Assembly: GCF_002575655.3 (NCBI RefSeq)
Contig: NC_053035.3
Span: 505,826,601 to 505,890,600 of the forward strand
DNA length: 64,000 nucleotides
Source: Aegilops tauschii subsp. strangulata
Lineage: Eukaryota; Streptophyta; Magnoliopsida; Poales; Poaceae
Direction of reading: 5' to 3'
Shown: positions 55,801 to 64,000 of the stretch, one piece after another
Numbering within the stretch: the first letter of the stretch is position 1
How the letters are laid out: every line of letters starts with the position of its first letter
Made by a program: the position numbers and the translations under genes
The notes under the pieces: model-generated
Told to the model about the DNA's origin: nothing
The model's database searches: none
Seen by the model: the letters and a program-made list of their open reading frames with translations, nothing else

Positions 55801-56668
55801 CGGCGATGCACAAACAGTCAGAGTCTACATAGTATGAAAATTGCGGTGCCAATATGGTTGATAACAGAGCAGATGAGATGAGATGAGAGGGATGTGTGTA
55901 GAATAGATAGAGAGAGGTGATGGGTACAGGTTGGGTACTCACGAGGCCTCTCTGGACGCCGTCAGGCTTGATGGCGATGAAGGTGCGTTCCATCTGCAGG
56001 CATAGCATACAGATACGTGGATGGATATTGTGAGGATTAAATTCGCGTTGCATTTAAATCGATTCAAGGGGAATACAGTAGAATACAATACAATACAATA
56101 CATAGAGGAGGAGAAGAAGAAAGGGCGGGGGGTGGGTACCTCGGCGGCATGCACCTCCTGATCCTGGAGCATGTACACTGTTTGTATGTAACCAAGGGAA
56201 GGTTAGGATTGGAATGCAGGGTTAGTAGGCCTTATCGATCTATGAATCTATCTGTAATTGTAATTGTTAGAGAGAAGAGAGAGAGGATGGACTGACCGGC
56301 GGCGGGGATGGCGGCGATCCATGCGTAGCCGTGGGAGGAGGCGGCGGCGTTGGTGTGGTGGGCGTATGCGGCGGGGAGGGTGGAGTTCCGGCCGAGGTTG
56401 GCGAGGGTGGCGAGCGCGGCGTTCCTCCCGTCTGCACAAGAGAAATCGAAATGGATATTAGAATCTGATCTGATGTGATATGGATCGTATGGAATGGCGG
56501 TCGATTGGATTCAACAATTCGATCGGATCTGGTGGAGCGGAGTGACAGACCTGCGAGGACGGAGGAGGCGGCGCGCGGGGCGGAGGCGGAGGCGGGGGAG
56601 GAGGCGAGGAAGGACCTGGCGGCCTTGCAGGCGGAGTGGAAGAGCTTGGAGGAGGAGGAGGAGCTCAT
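52805..56668 (-). CDS. NDPK3: Nucleoside diphosphate kinase 3-type, organelle-targeted, 7 exons
   Basis: Exons in transcript order are 56668-56551, 56431-56297, 56177-56140, 55993-55943, 53560-53393, 53301-53189 and 52928-52805. All introns are GT-AG and the phases agree, giving 248 aa. Residues 1-97 are an Arg/Ser/Ala-rich transit region followed by a hydrophobic stretch ([17 protein letters not shown]) and the cleavage-like QDQEVHAAE, as in plant NDPK3. Residues 98-248 are the catalytic core: [17 protein letters not shown] (nucleotide-binding Lys106), [26 protein letters not shown], and the active-site His212 in [12 protein letters not shown]. The core is about 150 aa, the usual size. The enzyme moves the terminal phosphate from ATP to other nucleoside diphosphates through a phosphohistidine. 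NDPK3-type proteins are known from the mitochondrial intermembrane space and thylakoid lumen; location here is inferred from the presequence. Intron 4 (2382 bp) is enlarged by repeats. Confidence 0.94.
53840..54250 (+). repeat. 35-bp minisatellite in NDPK intron 4
   Basis: The unit GGGATTGTGATGGGCTGTGC followed by GCAGTTTGGTTTTAA repeats about ten times. The central copies (53940-54085) are nearly identical with a strict 35-bp period, while the outer copies are shortened or degenerate. Confidence 0.92.
54985..55113. mobile_element. Stowaway MITE with an adjoining half copy
   Basis: The complete element is 55031-55113 (CTTCCTCCATATCAAAATAT at left, GATACAGAGGGAG at right, TA on both sides). 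Immediately left (54985-55027) lies a repeat of its left arm, ATCAAAATATAAGATG to ATAGTGTCAAAAAAA, without the right arm. Confidence 0.85.
55283..55545. mobile_element. MITE with Stowaway-like ends (263 bp)
   Basis: Left end CTCCATCCATTCCAATATAT and right end ATTCTTAAACGGAGGGAG. Internal inverted blocks AGTCAAACATG and CATATGTTTGACT lie at the two shoulders. The left TA is at 55281-55282 but the right flank is CATA, so the right target base is altered. Confidence 0.7.
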
Positions 56669-56943
56669 CCTGGCGGCCTGAGGAGAACCTTTCTTCCTTG
56701 CTTGCTTGTGAGTTGTGAGAGATAGTGGGAGGGAGAAATTTGTTGCTAGTGATGGGTGGTTATGTAGTCCCCCTACAGTAGGCAGGCAGACGAGCAAGGA
56801 AGGAATTGGTTGGTTTTGCTTTGCTTTGCCTCAGATCAGATCTGAATCTGATGCCCTCCCTTCCCTCCCATCCCTTCCCTTCCCTTCCTTGAAGTGAGTG
56901 GCGCACGACACGTAGGTAGGGCTGTCTTGTTATTCTTGGTTAG

Positions 56944-57829
56944 TTACTCTTTTGCCCCTCCCTCCCTCCGGTGGCCATAGTTTAGCATGGTTTGTTTTGA
57001 TCTTATGTTGATTGTGCACACTTTCGAGCTTTCGTTGAATTTACAAAACTCCTTGCTCTTGTATGCCCGGTTAAAGTTTGCAACAAAATGCCTCATGCAC
57101 CATCGGTGGTGAAGTTTTGGGAGGCCCGGAATAACAACTTCTATGGCCTTGAGAATGCCATGGTGCCAGTTCGATATGATGCATACCTCCATATTCCCAA
57201 TCACCTTGGTCCTCACATGCCCCATGAACCACTCTCAATTGTCGTCGTACTCGGAAGGCACTAAAGCAAAGGCCACCGACAACACGTTATCATTGGACGA
57301 GTGAGTCATCATCATCTTCTTCCACATAAGCATCCTCGTCATCATCATCAACATGAGCAATAGCATGAATCTCTTGGTCTTGAATTACTATGGCTCTATC
57401 ATTCATCTCCGCTTCATTTGATTGGCTACTTGGTGGTTGGCTATAAGAATTGGGGACATACACCTTGACCCTACCATTATCATGTATTGGGGAGAAGGCA
57501 TGCCGGTCCAAGTCAATTTATAATAGAGGAACCTCAACCTTGGTGGCAAATAATTCAAGCGAGTTGTCTTGCGATTGCTCTACTTTATCCTTGTACACTT
57601 TCCAATGCAATTCCAAGGTGATAGGCGTACTCTTCAATGAAGACGTCACCCCCACTCCAACATCATACCTTCCAGTAAGTTTAACCTCATCATTTAGGTC
57701 AATCCAATGTAACACACTTCTCACTTTCACAACTACCTCCTCATAGGTTGGGCTGGAGTCAAGAACCAAAGCCCGCCGACGAAGCAATCGCGGCTGCCAC
57801 CCATGAGAGATGCTGCTAGGAGCCGCCAT
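56944..57829 (-). pseudogene. Mutator-like (MULE) transposase remnant
   Basis: Minus-strand pieces lie in order. The 57829-57518 frame (TYEEVVVKVRSVLHWIDLND, KLTGRYDVGVG, ELHWKVYKDKVEQSQ) resembles the N-terminal part of MuDR-type transposases. The 57511-57290 frame has an acidic tail. The 57225-56944 frame carries IISNWHHGILKAIEVVIPGL and HRWCMRHFVANFNRAYKSKE, the C-terminal half of the MULE catalytic domain. Stops and missing segments show it is dead. It lies only ~275 bp upstream of the NDPK start codon, so it forms part of that gene's upstream region. No TIR was identified. Confidence 0.75.
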
Positions 57830-58482
57830 GCCGGAGAAGAGCCGCGGAGATGAGCCCCAGAGGCCTACCGGCGCTGCTGCCGAGAGCCGCCAAGCCGTGC
57901 AGCCGGAAGGGGATCAAACCTCCCCAACTTCAAGCGCCCATTAATTAAATAGAAAAAAAAAGAGAAACCCCCATCATCTAAAATAAATACATCATCAGCA
58001 TGGCTTCCTGGATTCAGTTTCACTTCACACATAATTTCACCCCCCAAAACGCATATGCTTGCAAAAGAGAAACTCCTTCCACCCTTTTTTTTGTTACTCT
58101 TCCAACTCAAATCTAGTGCTCACTACTAAGCAGCTATGCTCAGTGAGTACACTGCTTACTGCATTGGCTATAGTTGCTTGCAATCTTCGCTCGCAACACC
58201 TCACCCACTAAATTAAATGCAGCAACAACAGGCAAAACATCAATAGAAACTTATTCATTCTGCCCAGCACCCACTAAATTAACAGATCTGTTAATCATCC
58301 TGCGAAAACAAACCCGTCACCTACAGCTGCTTACACGCTTCTGAAATTTATATACATACATCTGCACTCTCCAGCAACAGCTAGCTGCATATACTCCTAC
58401 AGCCTCTACAGTACAGACTCAAGCAAGGCCCTTCTGTTTAGCTTACAGCTACTACATGTTTCCTGCACACACTTACATTGGA

Positions 58483-60230
58483 TCACCATCCACCGCTCGT
58501 CTTGCTCTTCGCCTCGGCACCTGCCTCTGCCAGTTTGCAGTCGCTTCTTACGGCCCTTACCCACGAATCCACCTGCCACGCCACAAAACCACACAACAAC
58601 AAAAACTTGGTATATCACTTCGTGCATGGGGTAGATAAATTCCCTTCTTAAGATCCAAGTTTCGGTTAGGGGAACCCGCGTCTCGCTCACCTGTATCTCA
58701 CAGCTGCTCGAGCACTCGAACCTCAGGCCCTGCCGGGTCAGTATGAAGAAGGCGTATCTCGTTTTCCCGTCCTCCGGCACAAAGTTGGGGAGCTGACCTA
58801 CCTCCACCACGTCGCGCAGCAGCGTCGATTCCTGCGGGCTCAGGTCTGAAAATGCATCGCAGAGTTCACCATCCTCAGACTCAAGTTCAGGTTCAGCACG
58901 ACAAAGAACACGACGCCAAGAGAAATGTGATTCAGGTTCAGTATGACAAAGAACACGTCACCAAGAGAAATGTGGTTCAGGTCCGGCATGACAAAGAACA
59001 CGACACCAAGAGAAATGTGATTCAGGTTCAGCATGACAAAGAACACGACGCCAAGGAGAAATGTGCTTCAGGTTCAATATGACAAAGAACACGTCACCAA
59101 GAGAAATGTGATTCAGGTTCAGTATGACAAAGAACACGTCACCAAGAGAAATGAGGTTTTTAATGTCTAGTGAGCAAGTATGATGTGTATTCATCTGTAA
59201 TTGGATTACTCGAATTCAGGTTCAGCATGGCAAGAAAGAGCAGCAGTTCTGCGTGTTCATCTGTGATTGGATGACCAGCATGTCAAAAGCTTTATCTTAC
59301 CTGTAGACTTCAGATAGTAGTATAAACACTGTCCTTGTAGGACAACAAAGCGGGGAAGCCAGTCATCCACATCGGCATCGTCTATGATAGGCGGCTCCCC
59401 AGGAAGTTGAGTCCATCTCTGCATGCGGCAAGAGATCATTTAGAGTCATCAGTCTATTGAACAGTTGTCAGACCAATGAAGCTATTTGGGGCAAACAAAA
59501 GTGCACTGGTTTCTTACTTACACTTCTAATATGGAGGTACCCAGAAAGGCGCGCATATCTCAAGACTTCGTCGATATTCTCTAACCTGCAATGCTAAACT
59601 GTATGAATCACATCTGATGGAGAAAAGAACACTTAATATAGACAGACACTTTGGTTCAGGTGAAAATCCACACAAACGTCGAGGCTAAATATTGAAGGGG
59701 CATTTCACCATACCGGGCTTTTAACTGGGACTCTCTATCATCGGCATCGGCGATTTCACTTCGTAATGATTCTACTTCAGCTCTGGTCAACTCGATCTGA
59801 TAAGTCATAGCAACGGAAAGTATTAGCATTATCAGAAACAGAGGCCATATATTATATAATTCCTGTACTGGTAAACATCATAACCTTGTCGTCATCCTCG
59901 TTGCTGGAAGACCACCTAATGCGAGGAATAGACAAGAGTTGCAGAAGCGACGCAGGTCCCTTGACTCGTTTCGGGGTCCAAGAACGCCTACGCGGACTGC
60001 TCATATTGGCAAAAACAGCAAGCGTGTCAGTACACCCAGCATTAAAGAAGGAGGCTGAGAATTTCAAAAGTCTTTGACAGCCATCAGTATCATCACCTTG
60101 GTGAAGGATCCATGTTGCTCTTACTTGTGGACAGACCTTCGGCAGCGTCCATGGGGTCTTTGTTGGGCGTGAAGTGCTGCGGGAAGACCTCTATTATACC
60201 GTAAACATCATCCATCCAACGACGCAGGTG
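58483..60230 (-). CDS. PH-domain protein with a coiled coil, 7 coding exons
   Basis: Exons in transcript order are 60230-60097 (start ATG taken at 60215), 59999-59885, 59796-59714, 59585-59522, 59418-59301, 58845-58691 and 58572-58483. All are GT-AG with consistent phases, giving 247 aa. Residues 40-78 are basic and Ser/Pro-rich (SPRRRSWTPKRVKGPASLLQ). Residues 79-112 are a Glu/Arg-rich coiled coil (IELTRAEVESLRSEIADADD). A PH domain spans about 120-237: SGYLHIRSRW, WLPRFVVLQGQCLYYYLKST, YAFFILTRQGLRFECSS, and the hallmark Trp222 in VDSWVRAVRS. PH domains bind phosphoinositides or proteins, so membrane-linked signalling or trafficking is the family expectation. Relatives in other plants are uncharacterised PH proteins as far as I know. 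A GC-rich 5' segment at about 60937-61130 with a donor-like CTCAG/GTTCGT fits a non-coding first exon. An upstream coding exon cannot be excluded, since the frame is open to 60230. Confidence 0.88.
58886..59153 (+). repeat. 45-bp minisatellite in a PH-gene intron
   Basis: Six tandem units begin at 58886, 58931, 58976, 59021, 59067 and 59112. Each starts TTCAGGTTCAG or close and contains GACAAAGAACACG and CCAAGAGAAATGTG. The fifth interval is 46 bp because of one inserted G. The array lies wholly inside the intron 58846-59300. Confidence 0.95.
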
Positions 60231-60936
60231 CTAGAAGAAATCGCATAGTCTGTTTAATGGTACAATGTAGCGTAGAATTAAGAATCATAAGACGATTTAG
60301 ACAGCGAAGTGGTTTGCTAAATACTACTACCTTTAGAGTATGTATCCAGTACAAGCATCTGTTAGATGCATAGTTTGTTTATCTCATATAGCAGTGCAAC
60401 GAGTGGTAAGACAAGTTGGTACTGAACTGAAAGCAATCAGGCAGTTGAGTAGAGGTATTCCACTATCTTTTGTGTGCAAAAAGGAAGCGTGGTAATATAG
60501 TAGAGGCATCCATTGAAAGCCTCAGATTACTAACGTGCTTGTGTTTGGGTGCTGTTCATTTTTAGAATCGCTGGTGCTGGTGCTGGTGCTGGGCCTAGAG
60601 TAGAGCAGTGATCTGAACAAAGGAAAGTAGCAGGTATTTGTCATGTGAAGTGAACAAAGAGTAGGCCAGTTGATTTGATAATAAGAAAGCAAGACAAACC
60701 TGGCTAGTTGTGCAGTGGCTGAATTAAGACGGTCGGCTGACAGATTGATTTTTGAAAAAAGAGACAAGGCCTAAATCATGGCTGAAATCTACTATCAGTC
60801 TAATAATGGATACTAATTCCTAGTGGGGCTGCGGCCTATAGAGCAGCAGCGTCTCATGTGGATGATACATGTCGATAACGAGTGCTAGGTCGAGGTCCGT
60901 GGAGATCGAGCGAGGAAGGAAGGGACCGAACGAACC

Positions 60937-61130
60937 TGAGCTGAGGTGGGGAGAAGGGAACAGAGGAGCCTGGCCCTTCACTTGAGCGGCGCGGCGGGCG
61001 GCGATCTGGATTGCGTGGCCGCCGGGGAAACCGAGGCTGGGGGGCGGCGAATCGATCGGCCGACAGATGGATTGGTGCGCAAGGAAGGAAGGGGAAAGCT
61101 GGGCTGGTGGGAGAGACAGAGGAAGAAGAC
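60937..61130 (-). promoter_or_regulatory. Probable 5' UTR exon of the PH-domain gene
   Basis: The minus-strand sequence is GC- and CT-rich, with CTTCTTCCTCTGTCTCTCCC upstream, and ends at a donor-like CTCAG/GTTCGT at 60937. The intron to 60231 would be about 706 bp. No TATA box was seen in the expected place. Confidence 0.4.
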
Positions 61131-61269
61131 GATGGATGATGCCAGGTCAGGTCGGACTCCAGCGCGACCACGTTCCGTTCCGGACCGGAACCGTGTACCT
61201 TTTGTATTGGGCTCACGCTCGCCTGGCCTGGCCCAAGCAAACCACTTGCTAATAATAATACTTTAGGTT

Positions 61270-63500
61270 ACGTTTCTCCCTCGCGCCAAGGGAAGGGATC
61301 CATTCCTTCTCCAAAACAAACACCCACTACAACACACATTACATTACATAAACATGTAGCATGTAGACACACCATAAGGTTTAATCATGGGGCTTCTCAG
61401 CTACAAAAAAAAAAAGGATTTCTTCAAGAAGGCTTAGACTATCTTTTCGACCCGATTGTAGTCAGGTCAATACAAAAATTCAACATTCCCATTACAACTA
61501 ATAGAGCTGGCCGTGCCCCGCGCCTCTCCAAAACGGACCACATGTTTTTCTTTTTCTCTTTGTGCTGGAGTAGACACGCCCGTGGAATCTATGAGTCACC
61601 GAAGGTGAAGAGCGGCCAATCCACCACATACTTCTCCATCTCAACATTGTGTGTGTATTACAAAATGAAAGGATAAATAGCATCATCCCCTTTAGGGCTT
61701 CTGTCCACTACGGCGACTGCCCTAGCGAGAACAAAACTCCATCGAGATAGGATCGGAATCCACCCCTAACGACAGCTTGGAGCGATCAATATGTGTCTAA
61801 GGGGAGGGCGACCGGGAACATGATAGTGCGCATAATTCTTGCGGTATGGCCAACGAGGGTTAGACGACATCTAGGGTCCATGGCCCTAGCCCATGTCGTC
61901 TATATAAGGTAGGGCTAGGATAGGAGTTAGCCATCCCATCTACTCTCCTCGAAACATGCTCCCGGTAGCCATACATCGTCTTCATCGTAATCTCTTGCAT
62001 GAGGTACTCCACCATGAATACAGATTAGAAACTATTGTCATCCATTGCACGAGGTAGCCATACATCGTCTCCATTGTCATCCCATCTACTCTTTTTTGTG
62101 TTTTTTCACTATTTTTAGAAAAAAGTTGATAGTCAAATAAATGTTGACCATTTAAATAATTGTTCATGAAATTTAAGGAAAATATTTGTAGCGTAAATAT
62201 GGTTCACTAAATATTCACCGTTTTAAAAGTTGCTCATCACATTCGAAGAAAGTTTTTCTTACCATTAAAAAGTGTTCACACATTTACAAAATTGTTCATG
62301 AAAATATTCAAGAATGCTTACACGTTAAAAAAATTGTTGATGACAATATTTAAAAATGATCATGAAATGTGAAAAAATTGTGCATTCAATTTTTAACAAC
62401 ATGTTTCCTCACTAATGAGCGACGGCCCATATGGCATCGCCATAGGCGAGAGCTCCTTCACGTCACAATAGGGGATATATAACAATTGTGTGCGGATGAT
62501 GGGGTGTGGACTATACCATGGCCCGTTACTTACAATTAGTAGTACATGGCCCCGTTCTGGAGACGTTTTCTGTTTTTTTTTTTTTTTTGAGACAAGGAGA
62601 CGTTTTCTGTTAAAGCCTCATACCCGCACCTGGAGCAATGCCACCATCAGTCCAAGCCCAACAGACTTGAAAAATTGATGTTTTTTTTTGATAATTCACG
62701 TCTGAGCCCGGGCTCATCTACCTATGATGAAGAGTAAATTCAAGAAAAGTAGTAGAATAATTTAAAAATATCTGAATTTTTCTGGCATCAAAGCTGTTCA
62801 GGTGTACAAGGAGAGTGCAAATTTCTGCAGTGTTGGGATATTCCAGGACCTCTAGGAAAATCAATCAGGTCAAAATAGTTTTCTTTATCAAAGTTTCTTT
62901 CACAACCATTTTTTGTCTTTTTTGCCACGAACTCCTCGAATGTTTAAACACCACACATTTTGGCACGTACAACGCACATTCGAGCGTCTTGGATTGCAAA
63001 AGTTTCAATTCTTTTGATGTTTTTGGTACTTTATTAAAATTTACTGTTTACACTTAGGCGGAGATGCACCTTGGCACCGAATCGCAGCATTTTTTTTTCT
63101 TGTTTTCTATTTTTGAATGAGATAAATACAACATAGGAAAGCCAACGTCACACTCAATCGACATTGATTTAACAAAACAAAAAATCATGGTGGACTGAGC
63201 GATACCGAAGAGACATAGCAGCAACCCCAAAAATTAGAGTTTTGGGTGGAGAGATGCAACTAGTACTTTGGCTAAAAAAAAGAACAGATGGAGGCGTACC
63301 TTAGAGAACGATATCAGATGTCTTATCCGTGGCAATGGAGACTCCTATCTATGGCAGTGGAGACAAGAATGAATTCCATGCATTGGAGTTAATTGCAAGG
63401 AACTACCACACTTCGGCACGTCGTAACGAGTCAGTATCACTAGTCATTTTTTTTTGCCATGCAGTACCAATTCTAAGCCTAAGTGTTGCAAGACGGTATG
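61270..63500. other. Intergenic stretch, repeat-derived, no gene seen
   Basis: Contains poly(A) and poly(T) runs and degenerate GTTCATGAAA-type repeats at about 62150-62400. Open frames are short and carry no recognised motif. Confidence 0.5.
62559..62611 (-). mobile_element. Minimal poly(A) retroinsertion with 16-bp target duplication
   Basis: The direct repeat GGAGACGTTTTCTGTT (62559-62574 and 62596-62611) flanks T14 followed by GAGACAA. On the minus strand the insert reads TTGTCTC plus poly(A). The size and structure match the insertion at 44011-44070. Confidence 0.7.
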
Positions 63501-63696
63501 ACGGCCGTATAAGCGCGTATTGACCACGTATCTGACCGACCGGGCCCATGTGGCAGGTGCCACGGTGGCCTACCCGCTCGATCACTCGTTCCAGCACGGC
63601 TTGGTCGCACCATGTAGCTGGGTCGGGTCGAACCAGGACGGGATGAACCCTAGTTTCCTCTCCCCTCTCCCTCGTCTCCCTCTCCCCTCTCAGGCG

Positions 63697-63947
63697 ATGG
63701 CGGCGGCGACTCCCGGCGGCGACGACGGTGCGGGCGGGTACGGAGACCTTCCCGACCTCGGGAGCGATGACCACTTAGGGCTGGACGACGTCGACGGCTC
63801 CAGTTCGTACTACTCCAGCGCAGACGACGAGGATTTGGAGGAGGAGGCGGCGATGTCCATGGAGGATAGGGTGAGGCTGGCAGAGATATGGGTGGCCAAC
63901 CCTAGCAGTAGCCATCAGTGGACCAGTGGAGCAGCTGGCGGCGTGCT
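63697..63947 (+). CDS. First exon of an unidentified gene (cut by window end)
   Basis: An ATG at 63697 follows a CT-rich leader (CCTCGTCTCCCTCTCCCCTC) typical of plant 5' UTRs. The 251-nt exon encodes 83 full codons: an Ala/Gly start, an Asp/Ser/Glu-rich acidic region (DLGSDDHLGLDDVDG, SSADDEDLEEE) and then MSMEDRVRLAEIWVANPSSS. A consensus donor GTAAGT follows at 63948, in phase 2. I do not recognise the family, and the function cannot be judged from this exon alone. Confidence 0.65.
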
Positions 63948-64000
63948 GTAAGTCCCTCCCTTCTCTCCTTCTTTCTGTATATTTCAAAACAGGGGGCTAG

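Noticed and set aside
57865..58110. 81-codon minus-strand frame next to the MULE remnant
   Set aside because: It may be part of the same element, but I could not tie it to a MULE domain, and it lies in the 3' flank of the PH gene.
58840..59194. Repeat-protein-like frames (HISLG repeats) at the 45-bp array
   Set aside because: The array lies between two exons of the PH-domain gene whose splice sites and phases fit exactly, so it is intronic.

Overview
The window is nuclear DNA of a Triticeae grass (bread wheat or a close relative such as Aegilops tauschii). This rests on Angela-type and Maximus/Sirevirus-type Copia elements, a CACTA element with CCTTTAGTCCCGGTT subterminal repeats, CTCCCTCC Stowaway MITEs, GT-AG introns and grass-type proteins. 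No organellar or bacterial genes were seen.

Bases 1 to about 38,200 are a nest of transposable elements. A minus-strand Maximus-like Copia element (1-13812; the 3' LTR is cut by the window edge) carries gag, pol, an extra ORF beyond pol and LTRs packed with CGGTACTACCG palindromes. It is split by a solo LTR of another Copia family (8066-10235, target duplication TTCTC). It sits in a minus-strand Gypsy gag remnant, which meets a 5'-truncated Angela-like element (about 14389-20207). That element cuts off a GC-rich TE-associated gene with a Harbinger-like end (20208-21582). After a Stowaway MITE and a 1.85 kb CACTA element (23628-25479, TSD AGA) with a 5S-rRNA-like segment comes a complete but dead Angela-like element (27062-35819, TSD AATTC), followed by Gypsy debris.

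Bases 38,200 to 47,900 are low-copy, AT-rich intergenic DNA with microsatellites, MITEs, diverged local duplications and tiny poly(A) retroinsertions.

Bases 47,900 to 64,000 form a gene island. It holds a CCT-motif regulator gene (+, 4 exons), a nucleoside diphosphate kinase 3-type organellar gene (-, 7 exons), a Mutator transposase remnant (-), a PH-domain protein gene (-), and the first exon of an unidentified gene (+). The NDPK and PH genes each carry an intronic minisatellite. The four host genes belong to different pathways and show no joint function.

No clearly new biological system was found. The best leads are the 5S-like segment with pol III control boxes inside the CACTA element, the palindrome arrays of the Maximus-like element, the duplicated large NDPK intron, and the class of very small poly(A) insertions with perfect or near-perfect target duplications. 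All alignments were made by eye.
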